In this document: piece by piece, positions 10,925 to 23,807 of the stretch
Layout of the letters: each line of letters begins with the position of its first letter
How positions within the stretch are numbered: the first letter of the stretch is position 1
Assembly: GCF_033568475.1 (NCBI RefSeq)
Contig: NC_133123.1
Location: 139,578,062 to 139,642,061 of the forward strand
DNA from: Henckelia pumila
Taxonomy: Eukaryota > Streptophyta > Magnoliopsida > Lamiales > Gesneriaceae
Reading direction: 5' to 3'
DNA length: 64,000 nucleotides
Notes under the pieces: generated by a model
Database searches by the model: none
Told to the model about the DNA's origin: nothing
The model's input: only the letters and a program-made list of their open reading frames with translations
Program-made: the position numbers and the translations under genes

Positions 10925-13866
10925 ATATTTTTATATGATCTTACTTATATTGTAAATAAAATGACAAATTTGTTATTTCACAATGATAAAACTTTACTCT
11001 TTTATTCACACTTTTAGATAGGTAATAGCTAATAGATTTAATTATACTCCTACATTAATTTAGTAAATATATGTTTTTAACTCTTAAATTTTAATATTAT
11101 TTTTTTTAGTTTTATTCTTTTCAAGATTTAAATTCTTATATATTTTTTAATTCTAACATTTTATATTAATACAATAAGTTTTAGTTTTTTTTTATTTTTT
11201 TCAAGATTTATTTATCTATTTGATTAACTACAACTCAATTAAGACACAAATTAAAATTTAGTTTATTCTTATATATTTTTATATTGCCTAACTTAAAAAA
11301 AATTGTGAAAAATGAAAAAAATGGTTCTTTTAAAAATAATAATAATTAAAAAATAAATTGTGTAATGGTGTTAAGAGATACATTAGTTGCAATTCAATTC
11401 ATGTCATAAATGTATAATGTATTTATGAATATTATCACTTTTATATATAATAGATAACTTTTAATATTATGACACTAATTTTTTTGTTTTAGTTTTGTTT
11501 TTTCCATAATTTATATTATATTCTTAATTTTTTTAATTCTAAATTTTTATATTAATTTTGTATGTTATATTTTATTTTTTTTTTGTTCTTTTCAAGATTT
11601 ATTTATTTATTTGATTAACTACAATTCAGTTAAGCCGCAAACTAAAATTTACCTCAATCTTATATATTTTTATATTGCCTAACATTACATAGTGTAAAAT
11701 AAATAAAAACAAATTGTGAAAAATGAAAAAAAAATAGTTATTTTCAAAAAATAATAATTAAAAAATAAATTATGTAATGTTATTAAGGTATGCATTAGTT
11801 GCAATTTAATGAATGTCGTAAATCTATAATGTATTTTTGAATATTACTATTTACTTATAATATAATAGGAATATTCATTTACTTTTATACCCTAACTAAA
11901 TTGTTGTTTTTATTTTTATATTTCTATATGTTTTTATATGACCTTACTTATAGTGTAAATAAAAGGGCAAAGTTGTTGTTTCACAATCATAAAACTTTAC
12001 CCTTTTTCACACTTTTAGATAGAATAAAATAATAGACTAACATTACATAGTGTAAAATAAATAAAAACAAATTTTGAAAAATGAAAAAAATAGTTATTTT
12101 CAAAAAAAAAAAAATTAAAAAAAAAATTATGTAAAGTTATTAAGGTATGTATTAGTTGCAATTTAATGAATGTCATAAATCTATTATGTATTTATGAATA
12201 TTACTATTTACCTATAATATAATAGGAATATTCATTTACTTTTATACCCTAACTAAATTTTTGTTTTTACTTTTATATCTCTATATGTTTTTATATGATC
12301 TTACTTATAGTGTAAATAATTAAAAGGACAAAGTTGTTATTTCACAATCATAAAATTTTACCATTTTATTCACACTTTAATATAATATAATATAATATAT
12401 GACTTTACTTATAGTGTAAATAAAATAGCAAATTTGTTATTTCACAATGATAAAATTTTACCCTTTTATTCACACTTTTGGATAGGTAATAGATAATAGA
12501 TTTAATTATACTCCTAAATTAATTTTGTAAATATATGTTTTTAACTCTTAAATTTTAATATTATTATTTTTTTAGTTTTATTCCTTTTAAGATTTATATT
12601 CTTATATATTTTTTAATTCTAACATTTTATATTAATACAGTAAGTTTTAGTTTTTTCTTTTATTTTTTTCAAGATTTATTTATCTATTTGATTAACTATA
12701 ACTCAATTAAGACACAAATTAAAATTTATTGTATTCTTATATATTTTTATATTGCCTAACTTTAAAAACAAATTGTGAAAAATGAAAAAAATTGTTCTTT
12801 TAAAAAAAATTATAATTAAAAAATAAATTGTGTAATGGTGTTAAGGGATACATTAGTTGCAATTCAATGCATGTCATAAATGTATAATGTATTTATGAAT
12901 ATTATTACTTTTTACATATATAATAGATAACTTTTAATATTATGATACTAATTTTTTTTTTAGTTTTGTTCTTTTCATAATTTATATTATATTCTTAATT
13001 TTTGTAATTCTAACTTTTTATATTAATTTTGTATGTTTTATTTTTTTTTCTTTTGTTCTTTTCAAGATTTATTTATTTATTTGATTAACTACAATTCAGT
13101 TAAGTCACAAACTAAAATTTAGCTTATTCCTATATATTTTTATATTGTCTAACATTAAATAGTGTAAAATAAATAAAAACAAATTGTGAAAAATGAAAAA
13201 AATAGTTATTTTCAAAAAATAATAATTAAAAAATAAATTATGTAATGTTATTAAGGTATGCATTAGTTGCAATTTAATGAATGACATAAATCTATAATGT
13301 ATTTATGAATATTACTATTTACCTATACTATAATAGAAATATTCATTTACTTTTATAACTTAACTAAATTGTTGTTTTTACTTTTATATCCCTATATGTT
13401 TTTATATGACATTACTTATAATGTAAATAAAAAGGCAAAGTTGTTATTTCACAATCATAAAACTTTACCCTTTTATTCACACTTTTAGATAGAATAATAG
13501 ACTAACATTACATAATGTAAATTAAATAAAAACAAATTGTGAAAAATGAAAAAAAAATAGTTATTTTCAAAAAATAATAATTAAAAAATAAATTATGTAA
13601 TGTTATTAAGGTATGCATTAGTTGCAATTTAATGAATGTCATAAATCTATAATGTATTTATGAATATGACTATTTACCTATAATATAATAGGAATATTCA
13701 TTTACTTTTATACCTTAAGTAAATTGTTGTTTTTACTTTTATATTCCTATATGTTTTTATATGACCTTACTTATAGTGTAAATAAAAGGGCAAAGTTGTT
13801 ATTTCACAATCATAAAACTTTACCCTTTTATTCACACTTTTAGATAAAATATAAAATATAATATAA
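10925..13866. repeat. Nested AT-rich tandem array, two ~1.47-kb higher-order units
   Basis: A marker phrase (tatatgaccttacttatagt, then 'ttgttatttcacaatcat' and 'ttattcacacttttagatag') recurs near 10930, 11935, 12290, 12400, 13400 and 13755. The spacings are about 1005, 355, 110, 1000 and 355 bases. The array is thus two copies of a composite unit (about 1.0 kb plus 355 bp, with a 110-bp short spacing between), at about 10930-12399 and 12400-13866. Inside each 1-kb part, another block ('gattaactacaactcaatta ') repeats at about 390-400 bases. No coding capacity; the longest open frames are low-complexity. Confidence 0.7.
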
Positions 13867-13925
13867 TATAATATAATATAATATAATATAATAGATAATA
13901 GATAATAGATAATATATAATAAAAT
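13848..13925. repeat. (ATATA)n / (GATAATA)n simple repeat
   Basis: About nine 'ataat' units followed by four 'agataat' units close the right edge of the tandem array. Confidence 0.85.
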
Positions 13926-14744
13926 AAAATATATATTATCTTTAATAATTTTAAATAATACATGCATATTTTTACTTTCCAACAGATGAATCATTTTTAT
14001 GTTAATTGTTATTAGATTTTCCTAAGAATTATGTTTTGATAAAATTTTATTTCTTTATTTTAATTTTATAATCAAACATCTATTGAATTATGACGTATCA
14101 TTATTTTCAAATTTTCTTATAAGTATGTCGTAAACAAATTTTATTTTTTTTATAAGAATTTTTTTTAAAAAAAAATGTGTTTTAAATTTTGTTTTCTTAA
14201 ATTGATAGAAAATAATTCAAAATAATTCATTGAAGGTGAATTTCTATAATTAAATAAGAGGTGAATTGACACAATATATTTGTAATAACAAAGAAACTAT
14301 ATGAAAAGAATTTATTTTTTGATTTCACTTATATTGCTATATTATATGATTAAATTTACAAATGCAATATGATATTTAAAAAACCAATTAAAATGTTGTG
14401 TTTAAAGAGTTCAAAAAATTTTATATTATTTTTTATTTTCTTTCTAATATAGCATGCTTTTATTAATATATTATTACATTATGAAACTTATTCTTCATAA
14501 AATTTATGGTGATGTTATATATCTATATATTATATTAAATACAAATTTTGTAGAAGTATAAATATTGCTTAAATACTTTAAATGGTCAGTTATTTTATTA
14601 TCATAGTACAAAAGATATGTAAATTCTTCTATTGCTATATTTGTTACAATCATTAAGTAATTCATTATCTATTTCAATATGATTAATTCATTATTTTTAT
14701 TAGTATCTTACTATTATATTATCATAATCATAATAGGTTTTTCC
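13926..14744. other. AT-rich DNA, nothing recognised
   Basis: About 800 bases of very AT-rich sequence between the tandem array and the next duplication. No coding exon, RNA gene or element terminus recognised. Confidence 0.4.
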
Positions 14745-15550
14745 TCTTAATTTACCTAATAATTCTATATTTTTCCTGACAAAAAATCATTATTACCCAT
14801 AAATATTAATATTAAAAATAAAAATAAAAATGATTCACTTAGAACATAATCCACAAGAGATTTTTTGATTATTAATTTACCTCATACTTTTAGATTTTTT
14901 AAGACAAAAAATAATAATGATTCATTTATAAAATTAAAAAATAGTTTATAAGAAAAAATAGGTAGTAGAAATAATGCATTATTTTATAATTTTCTTCTCA
15001 TTATTATTTTTTTAGAATGAATTTAGGAATATGATGACACCCATTAAAATGTTGTATTCAATGGATAAAATAATATAATAATAATAAATGCATCAATTAG
15101 ATGAATGAACAACTCATTGATTTTATTATAAATTCCACATCCCGAATTTTTAATAATAAATGCATCAATTAACCTAATAATTCTACATTTTTCAAGATAA
15201 AAAATCATTATTACCCATAAATATTAATATTAAAAATAAAAAATAAAAATGATTCACTTAGAACATAATCCAAAAGAGATTTTTTTGCTTATTAATTTAC
15301 CTCATATTTTTAAATTTTTTAAGACAATAAATGATGATGATTCATTTATAAAATTTTAAAATAGTTTATAAGAAAAAATAGGTAGTAGAAATAATGCATT
15401 ATTTTATAATTTTCTTCTCATTATTATTTTTTTAGAATGAATTTAGGAATATGATGACACCCATTAAAATGTTGTATTCAATGGATAAAATAATAATATA
15501 ATAATAAATGCATCAATTAAATGAATGAACAACACATTGATTTTTATAAA
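14745..15550. repeat. Direct duplication of a ~380-bp AT-rich block (period ~428)
   Basis: The block beginning 'cctaataattctatattttt' (about 14755) and running through 'aaatcattattacccataa', 'tgattcacttagaacataat' and 'tagaatgaatttaggaatat' recurs from about 15172 to 15550. The copies are close to identical, with small indels, implying a fairly recent duplication. Non-coding. Confidence 0.75.
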
Positions 15551-15689
15551 TTCCACATCCCAAATTTGTTCCTAAATTTTACATCATTTTTTCACTCATG
15601 TCCATGCAATTAATACCAATAATTCATATCTTTTGGGCAATGTAGTAAATACACAATGAAAAACTTTGCTCTTTATTCATACTTTTATA

Positions 15690-15722
15690 GTAGAAATAGA
15701 TATAGATATAGATATAGATATG
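15690..15722. repeat. (GATATA)n short repeat
   Basis: About five tandem 'agatat' units between the direct duplication and the outer LTR element. Confidence 0.8.
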
Positions 15723-16132
15723 TGTGTTTCTCGTTGGATATCTCATGGATGTCGTAAAATGTTTACGTAGGCATCGCGCGTGTAAGAATTTCTCAAGACC
15801 CGAAAAATGTGTGAGTAGACTACTGATATGATATTTTGATGATGTTGAACATCTCAAAATGTTTATGAGATGCCCAACAATATGCAACAATTAATAATAT
15901 TTTAGTTATGTAATAATTTTTTTGTAAATATATATCACTCTTTACTAAAATTTATTTAACTTTTTACAATGTATTGGATATGATAAACTCATCAAGATAC
16001 CAATCAAATTCCGTCACAACGTGATACATGCTTTTAACCAACCAATCAAAAATGAAAGTTTATTTAAGCAAAATAATTTTTAAATGAGACATATGAGTGA
16101 TATGACAAATAATAAAATTTTGAAAGTTAATG

Positions 16133-16138
<6 letters not shown>

Positions 16139-16182
<44 letters not shown>
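16139..16182. repeat. (TA)n microsatellite
   Basis: An uninterrupted run of about 21 TA units in AT-rich intergenic DNA upstream of the outer LTR element. Confidence 0.95.
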
Positions 16183-16183
<1 letters not shown>

Positions 16184-16575
16184 AAACTTTGAACATCGTG
16201 AATCATAAATTAAAATTATTGACATGTCATCCAATCCAATTAAAATGAAATCATCACCCATTTCATGACCTAAATCAACATCAAATATTTTCTATTACGT
16301 ACAGAATGATGCACCGACATTAACAAATCATAATTTTGAAAGCTTGGGCACATCCTTTGACGCAATTTGTCCATCAAAGTAATGCACGATAATCTTTCTT
16401 ACCCTCTTATTAATTATATTTAAACAAATGAGTAGATATTTTATGAGAAGATCTCAAAAATGATTCATATTTATATTTATAATAATAAATAATATTTTGT
16501 GTACACAAAGTAATATTTGTTTTATGAGTGACTCAAATAAAAGAAATGTCTCAAAAAATTAATTCAAGAGATTAT

Positions 16576-18125
16576 TGATAAGCACAAATTATATCGTTTA
16601 TTTGACGCTTTATTTTGTCGTATTCGTGCTTATCTGGAATTTTTTATTTCGACTTTTGCGCCTAGATCGTCATACTTTTATATGTTTGTAAGTTTGACTA
16701 AAAGTTGAGAAGGCTTAAATATTGAAGAAAAAGTCAAACAATGCGATGCAACGTCGGAACTTGGCCGGAAAATACGGAAAAATCCTAAGAAGCCAAGAAG
16801 AGTGAGAAAAGGAAAATACACGGACCCCGTGCATGCTCTGGAAGGGGGTCCGTGCATATTGTGTAAAAAGAAGGATTCGGCCCAGTTTAATATCCGGACC
16901 CCGTGCCATTTTTGGATCAACCTCCGTGCCTATGTATTGTGAAAAATTCGAGACAGAGGACCTCCGGAGGGGTATTCGGACCCTTATCCGGGGTCCGTGT
17001 AGTTACTGTTCACAAGAAAATTTAATATCCAGAGGTGTATCCGGACCCTTATCCGGGGTCCATGTGGTTCGCATATTTGGAAAAAAATATATTTCCAGAA
17101 TTTGGAAATTTCGGTATTCTATTATTTGGAGGCAATATTAGACATTATTTGAGACGAAAAATAGGGCTTTTGAAGAGACATAAAAAAGGAAATAAAGCCG
17201 TAATTGAAAGGGACTTTTGACGGGGAGACTTTTGCCAGATTTCGTAACTGACGGCTGAGAGCAGAATTGAAGAACACAAGCGAGATTCGGCACCATCGCT
17301 GAAATTTTCTTTATTCTTCTTTCTGACTTATTTTGTCATGAATTCAAACATGAAACCTTTGTTTGATTTTATTATTATGGAGTATTCGTCTTTTGACCGG
17401 GGCCACGATAGGGCCAGACTATTGATTTTTGTTCATGGAACAGATTGATTGAATTTTGATTTATGAAATATTTATTGATTAATATTTGTGCTTATTTCTT
17501 GCTTTTAATCTGACCAATTAATCGCATGTCTGTTGTTAACTTCTGGATTTGAAAAAGAAAAGATTGAAATTAGCTTCAAAAATATTGATCAACACATGGT
17601 TAAACCGACTAGAAATAGTATTCGGTTTCAGTGTGCGATTTTAGGAGAAAGCTGAAATTCCATAACTCGTGAATGCATTTTTGTTTAATTAAATTCAATT
17701 AGAAATAATTGGACTGTTAAATGAAAATAGGATTATTAATTCTAGAAATAGATTGATAATTATTCTAGGGAATTTCGTCGTGAATATGAATGAGTTTTGT
17801 TTGATTAAATCCAATACGTGGCAATTATCGATGTCTGGTACCGTTGTGTGTTCCTGATAATTTTCCTAAAATTTGAATCAGTCTTAAAGCTTTCCTGCTC
17901 ATTTAATTTAATTTAAACTTCTGCTTTAGAATAATTTATTTTATTTTAATTAGTAGTTAATTTATAAAAAATCTCTCATTTTAATTAGCCTAGATTAATT
18001 TAAATAGTCTATATCTTAGTATTTAAACATTAGTCTCTGTGGGATCGACTTGGACTCCATCCAACTATATTATAACTTGATCTAGTTCACTTGCTAGAAT
18101 TTTTCCCAACCGAAATCGTCGGTCA
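16576..18125 (+). repeat. 5' LTR of the outer element
   Basis: It starts TGATAAGCACAA and ends TCGTCGGTCA. Inside, around 16960-17065, a GC-rich phrase centred on 'cggacccttatccggggtcc' occurs twice in direct repeat and is itself partly palindromic. The partner is 28824-30373, also 1550 bp. Confidence 0.93.
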
Positions 18126-18131
18126 AGTTTT

Positions 18132-18148
18132 TGGCGTCGCTGCCGGGG
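18132..18148 (+). promoter_or_regulatory. Primer binding site (tRNA-Asp type) of the outer element
   Basis: The string TGGCGTCGCTGCCGGGG starts six bases after the LTR. It matches the complement of the plant tRNA-Asp 3' end with about two differences, the primer choice known for Athila/Tat retroelements. Confidence 0.75.
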
Positions 18149-18269
18149 ACTATTCGTTTAATATTAGGATTGATTATTTATTTGAGACTAGGTTTTTATT
18201 TTACTTTGTTTAATTTTTATTCAAGTGGTTGTTTTGTGCGCTTTATTTTTTTTCAGGAGCATATCTTAT

Positions 18270-19711
18270 GTTATATGAGCCGTGCTCGAGATTCTGAAAA
18301 CCTCATACCACTTGATCTGGAGATTGAAAGCACTCTTCGTCGTATACGTAGAGATCGAAGGCAACATAACTTAGCTCTAAAATTTGAATCTGAAGAGGAG
18401 CTTGAAGATATGGCTGAAGAAGAGAACAACCGCACTCTGATGGACCTTCATCGACCATTAGTTGGAGGATAGGGATCCAGCATTGTTCGACCTGCAGTTC
18501 AGGCGAACACTTTTGAACTCAAAGTAGCCATAATCCATATGATACAGATGCAAGTCAGATTTGGAGGAGCGTCGTCTGAGGATCAGAATGCTCTTCTGGA
18601 GCAATTCTTGTCAATATGTGACACCTTCAAATTCAATGGAATGACTGCTGATGCTATTCGACTGAGGCTCTTTTCGTTTTCTCTACAAGGAGAAGCAATT
18701 GAGTGGCTTCGAGATTTTCCAGAGGGATCGATTACTACCTGGGATGGTCTTGTTGAAGTGTTCATGCACAAGTATTTTCCACCAACCAAAGTTACACAGT
18801 TGCGGAATAAAATCATTTCTTTCAGGCAAAAGGATGGGGAATCTTTGAACGCCGCATGGACAAGATTTAAAAAGATGCTGAGAGTATGTACGATACATGG
18901 GTTATCAGTGGGCCAACAAGTAGAGATTTTCTACTATGGAGTTGATTCATCTGTTCGTTCTATGCTTGATGCAGCTGCCAATGGCAGCCTCTATAGAAAA
19001 ACTCCTGCGGCAGCACTTGAAATCATTTCAAATATGGCTGAAAGCAATGTTGGTTGGCAAGACTGCAGGAGAGAAAAGAAAGTTGGATTTCTTGAATGGA
19101 TGCTCTGACAGCAATTATAGCAAAACTGGATGGACTGACTCATCAAGTGTCCCAACTGCAAGCTAGTAAATCAGCACCAGTAAAACAAGTGAATCAAGTC
19201 CAAGGAAGCGCTGAGGCAGTTGGAGGATCAGCGAGTTGCATTACATTCATGCCAGATTCATTTTTTGATGGGAATCCAGTGTTTGAAGGAGAGTCGGTGA
19301 ATTATTTGGGGAACCAAGGGAGACAGCAGTTTAATCCATACAGTTTCTCATATAATCCGGGTTGGAGAAGTCACCCAAATTTTGGGTGGAAACAGGCTAA
19401 AAATTCTATCGAGCCTCAATGTTTTAATCCACCTCAGCAGCCTGCACAGCAAAGACCTCTGCAGCAAACAGTTAGACCTCCACAAGGTGCTGAACCTTCT
19501 ATGCCGCCAAGTTTCAACCCATCTGAGAATAAGTCAAATCTGGAAGACATGCTTGCAAAGTACATAGCTGGGAATGAGATGAGATGGCAGAATCATGATG
19601 CCATGATGCAAAGGGTGGAAACTCAGTTGGGACAATTGGCGAACCAGTTATCTTCCCGGGCTCCAGGCTCACTACCTAGTGACACAGTGAAGAATCCTAA
19701 GGAAGTGAATG
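18270..19711 (+). pseudogene. Gag region of the outer element (fossil)
   Basis: It carries a recognisable Retrotrans_gag domain, with phrases such as RLRLFSFSLQGEAIEWL, SITTWDGLVEVFMHKYFPP and IEIFYYGV-like text, as in Athila/Tat gag proteins that form the virus-like particle. A proline/glutamine-rich linker follows. The region is broken and is interrupted at its far end by the nested element. Confidence 0.8.
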
Positions 19712-19716
19712 CCATC

Positions 19717-22364
19717 TGTAACACCCGGAAATTTCAACACGTGAATTCGCATGCATAATTAGGGAAATTAATTATTTAAAAATTTATATTTGGGTTAAAT
19801 GACATTTATGTGAATTATATGCATGATTTAAATTTATTTTAGCACTTAACCCGCAATTATGGTATTTTTTTTAGATTTTTAAGGAATTATTGGTTTTGAT
19901 CGCGTAGACGGGACCGTGGACGGACGAGATACCAAAATATTTAGCCAAAATTATTTTATGAGTTTTGCGAGCCTTAAAATATTATTTTAAGATATTTTGT
20001 CAAGAAAATTTTAGTATTTAATTATATGTTAATTTAAGAATTGATTTTTTGGCCAAAATAATTCATTTTAATGACTTTTATTAATATTTAAAAATTCCTT
20101 AAGTCTAAATTTCGGGATTTGAGTTTTGTATCAGATTTCTTTTATTATTAGGAGTTTTAAATAAAGTTTTTTTAGTATATTATCTAAATACTATTTATTT
20201 TAATTATTAACCTATTATTTTTTTAAAACTAAAAACCTAAACCTACCCTACACCCCAACCCCATCAGCCGACATCTTCCTTCTCCCACCCCATTCTCACG
20301 ATTCCAGTAGATTTCAACAGCCTCCATAACCAAAACTTGGAGGTTTTTGGTTTGGTTTAAAGATCCGTTCGTCCCGGACATCGTACACGCATCAAGCATC
20401 TTATTTCAATCGAAAACTCGGTGAAAGGCATGTCTATTCCTTCGTTTGAACACCATATACGCTACTATTCACGCATGATGATTTATTTCAGATTTCTAGC
20501 ATGAACTTTTCGAATTTAGGCAGTGTATGAATATTTTGATGCATATGTTGATATTTCTTGCCATGACTCACGCCTTTTTCTGACATGGATCGGTCCAGTG
20601 CTGTTGAGGGTTGGGTCAAGGGTCTGTTAGTGTCCTTAAGGTCGAACCATGGCAGGGCTAGGGTCTGAGTTGGGCTAGGCCGAACAAGTTGAAGGCTGGT
20701 AGTGCAGATTCGGCCGACTCTAAGGCAGCAGGGAAGGGGCTCGGTTCCTCCTTTCATGGACTGCATGGTGTCGGGTTTTGGGTCTGGTTCAGATCGCCCA
20801 GACGTGGGCTACGTCTGGGCGGTGGTGCTCCGGCCAGGGGTGGCCGGAGCAGGGCAGCAGCAGCCATGGATTAGCTGCTGCTCGCCCAGCCGAGGAAGGA
20901 GGGGAGGGGCTACGGGTTGGGAGTTGGGTTTGGGTTCTGGGTGGTTTCGGGTCGGGTCGGGTCAGGGTAGTGGGTCGGGTCAATAGGGTCTAGGGTCGGG
21001 TCAGGTGAGTCCGGGTCCGGGTTAGGTGGGCCGGGCTCGAGTATTTTAATTTTAAAATGTTTAATGTTTTAATTGGTTTTTGGGCCATTTAATTAGAAAT
21101 AAAATTATTTGGGCTTTCAAATAATTTTATTTGGGCTTTTTAAATTATTTTTAAGTTAATCCAATAATTTTATGGGCCCGTGGGCCCATCGGAATTTTTG
21201 GGCTAGTCAGCGATTTTATTGGGTCAGTCTAGGAATTTTATGAATTAATTAGTTATTGGGCCTAAATATTTTTATTTAAGCCCAATAACATGTAAGTATT
21301 TTATTTTAGTAAAAATTATAATTTTTAAAATTATTTATTAATTATGGGCTTTAAGTTAAGATTAATGGGCTTAGAGTGAGTGATCAGCAGTCTGGACCAA
21401 CCCATGAAAATAAACTAAGTTCGGAATATGTATTTAATTATTTTTATGCATGAAGTCTATTTTAAGTAAAAGTATATTTATTATTAAAATTAATTAAATA
21501 TATATTACGGACATATTTTAAGTGCATGCATACATGAAATATTTTATGATGTGTTTATGATTAAGAATTGAGCATGAAAAATATTTTTATGGAAATTGAA
21601 GTGATGTGACAGCATAGAAGTGGTTTTACCACTGACACAGAGGTAGTTCTACTACCGGCATAGAAGTGGTTTTACCACTGGCACAGAGGTAGTTTACTAC
21701 CAGCATAGAGGTGGATTTATCCACCGCCACGTACGATGGTTCTTTAGACTGATCAGTCGGCACAGTTATTAGTCACATTCATGGATATGACCATACTCAG
21801 TTTTTTATGTTTATGACATGCTCAATTATGTTATGTATGTTGAAGATTGTTATGTTATGTTTATGATTTATGATTCAGCATTTATGTTATGAAAAATGTT
21901 TACATGCATGCTCATGTACATGTATATGTATTAGTATCTACGTGATGCATTATTTTAACCCTTGTTATAAAGGATTAGACATGTTGAGCCCCTAGGCTCA
22001 CTACGCTTATATGGTGCAGGTGAGCATGATGACATTTATGTAGCTCCTACCGGTGGTGAGGACTTATGAGCTCACGGAGCAGTGGACCCCGTGACCGTCG
22101 CAGTTATTTAGTCCATTATGATGGAATTTTGAAACATGTTTTATTTTATTATTATTCCGCATATGAGATTTTTCAGCAGCATTGTTTATCATTTTAAATT
22201 GATGCATGAAACATTTTTAAGGATTTATTTATTTATTTAATATTTTTCAGGTTATTTAAGAAATATATGTTATTTTTATATACATATATGTATGGGCGTA
22301 TATGTATAGTATTATTTAAAAAAAAAAAAAGTTTTTCCGCATTTTACTAGTAGTAGGCGTTTCA
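19717..22364 (+). repeat. 5' LTR of the nested element
   Basis: It starts TGTAACACCCGGAAATTT and ends GGCGTTTCA. It contains GGGTCGGG-type short repeats (about 20945-21020), GGGCTTT/GGGCCC-rich stretches, and a row of five small hairpins at 21619-21725. The 3' partner is nearly identical. Confidence 0.95.
21619..21725 (+). repeat. Row of five small stem-loops in the nested LTR
   Basis: Five perfect hairpins follow one another at 21619, 21642, 21665, 21688 and 21710. Stems: AGTGGT/ACCACT, GGTAGT/ACTACC, AGTGGT/ACCACT, GGTAGT/ACTACC, GGTGGAT/ATCCACC, with 2-3-base T-rich loops and spacers such as GACACAG or GGCATAG. The stem sequence alternates while pairing is kept. The same array is at 25704-25810 in the 3' LTR. 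Confidence 0.85.
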
Positions 22365-22366
22365 AT

Positions 22367-22378
22367 TGGTATCAGAGC
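22367..22378 (+). promoter_or_regulatory. Primer binding site (tRNA-iMet type) of the nested element
   Basis: TGGTATCAGAGC begins two bases after the 5' LTR and is the exact complement of the initiator tRNA-Met 3' end, the usual primer for many plant LTR retroelements. Confidence 0.92.
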
Positions 22379-22554
22379 ACGGTCCTTGGAGGGTGTCCAT
22401 CTGCCACGTGAAGCTCAGAAATCCTGCTACTGGTCTGTAAGTTTTAAATGTTTTAATAAGATTTAGAAGGAGCATATGTATTAATTTTAAGTATTTCATG
22501 TTCAGTAAGACTTTTGAAACCCTTAGTTATGCATTGCGATTTACGTAAAGAAAT

Positions 22555-23604
22555 ATGTGGTGGTACAGAATGCCTCCCAGACAGATGAATAGACGCGGAG
22601 GACCTCCACCTCCACCTCCGCAGAATCCTCTTTCAGCATTGGAGCAGGCCAATGCGAATATGATGGCTGGGATTACTGCTCTGTTGGAGCAGCAGGCGGC
22701 ACGTCCGAGGCTTTCACATGATGAGGATGTGGCTGAGCGGTTCCAGAAGAAGGGACCAAAGGAGTTTACAGGCACCACTGATCCGCTCATTGCTGAGGGG
22801 TGGATTCGATCATTGGAGTCTATCTTTGACTACATGGGGATTACAGACGCTGATAGGGTCAAGTGTGCGGTGTATATGATGAGAGGGGATGCAGCCTCTT
22901 GGTGGGAAGGCGCTGTTAGGGGCGTGAACCTACCTACTTTGACGTGGATAGAGTTCAGACGTATGTTCTATGCCAAGTATTTTACTGAGGATGTGCGCAG
23001 CCGCATGATCCGGGAGTTCATGAGTCTCCGCCAGGGGGACAAGTCTGTGGTGGAGTACATCACACAGTTCGAGAGAGGGTGTCGCTTTGTGCCCCTTATT
23101 GCTGACAGTGCACCGGATAAATTAAGACAGTTTGTTGATGGGTTACGGGCTGACATTAAGCATGACGTCCGCATGTTGGATGTCGCTACTTATGAGGCTG
23201 CAGTTAGTAGAGCATTGCGCTCTGAGGAGGGGAGAAGAGATATACAGAAGGAACAGCAGCGTAAGAGACAGTTCCAGCTGGAATCTTATCAACCATCTTC
23301 GCTACCACCCATAAAGAAACAGTTCACAGGGCCATCTAAGGACCTTAACCAGCAGAGTCAGCAGGGTCAGCAGCAGCAACAGAGGGGCGGAGCCCCTAAG
23401 TCAGGAGGAGTACCACTTTGCCCGAAGTGTCAGAAAGCACATTCGGGTCTGTGTCTGAGTGGGTCGAATGTGTGTTTCCATTGCAAGGAGCCGGGGCACA
23501 TGTCCATAAATTGTCCAAGGAAGAAGAACACCACAGGGAGGGTGTTTGTCATGCAAGCAGCTGGGGTAGACCCAAACACCTCTTTGATCTCCGGTATGCC
23601 CTAA
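22555..23604 (+). CDS. Gag polyprotein of the nested element
   Basis: One open frame of 349 residues. It has a Pro-rich N-terminus, a Retrotrans_gag domain at about residues 70-200 (phrases AEGWIRSLESIFDYMG, ASWWEGAV, EFRRMFYAKYF, FMSLRQGDKSVVEY), a Gln-rich linker, and a CCHC zinc knuckle near residue 307 (CFHCKEPGHMSINC). Gag packages the element RNA in cytoplasmic particles. Sequence style is that of Ty3/gypsy chromovirus or related lineages. The ATG at 22570 (MPPRQ) is as plausible a start as the first one. No pol region follows before the LTR, so mobility would need enzymes from another element. Confidence 0.9.
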   Translation: MWWYRMPPRQMNRRGGPPPPPPQNPLSALEQANANMMAGITALLEQQAARPRLSHDEDVAERFQKKGPKEFTGTTDPLIAEGWIRSLESIFDYMGITDADRVKCAVYMMRGDAASWWEGAVRGVNLPTLTWIEFRRMFYAKYFTEDVRSRMIREFMSLRQGDKSVVEYITQFERGCRFVPLIADSAPDKLRQFVDGLRADIKHDVRMLDVATYEAAVSRALRSEEGRRDIQKEQQRKRQFQLESYQPSSLPPIKKQFTGPSKDLNQQSQQGQQQQQRGGAPKSGGVPLCPKCQKAHSGLCLSGSNVCFHCKEPGHMSINCPRKKNTTGRVFVMQAAGVDPNTSLISGMP

Positions 23605-23793
23605 CCTATTCTTTTAAGGGAACTTTGGTGTAGTTAAAAATATTTTGTTTATCAGAGTGCGCAGCAGAAGCATTACTTTTGGGATACCGAAACTTGGGAA
23701 CTAGATATGTGATAATGAGTTTAGTGAATTGGATTTTGAAGAACTCCGTTACTAGAATTTGATCCGTCGAATTTCGAGGACGAAATTCAATTT

Positions 23794-23807
23794 AAGGGGG
23801 GGAGAAT
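23794..23807 (+). promoter_or_regulatory. Polypurine tract of the nested element
   Basis: AAGGGGGGGAGAA lies directly before the 3' LTR, the normal place for plus-strand priming. Confidence 0.8.

Noticed and set aside
10925-13866. CRISPR-like or phage-like repeat array
   Set aside because: Unit lengths are unequal and long, spacers are themselves repeats, and the context is a plant nuclear genome.
16678-17220. Open frames repeated at 28926-29413 that could look like a duplicated gene
   Set aside because: They fall within the paired LTRs of the outer element and resemble no protein.
20488-20993. Open frames on both strands with Gly/Arg-rich text, repeated at 24578-25071
   Set aside because: They lie in the two LTR copies of the nested element and recur only because the LTRs are copies; composition reflects GGGTCGGG repeats, not a protein family.
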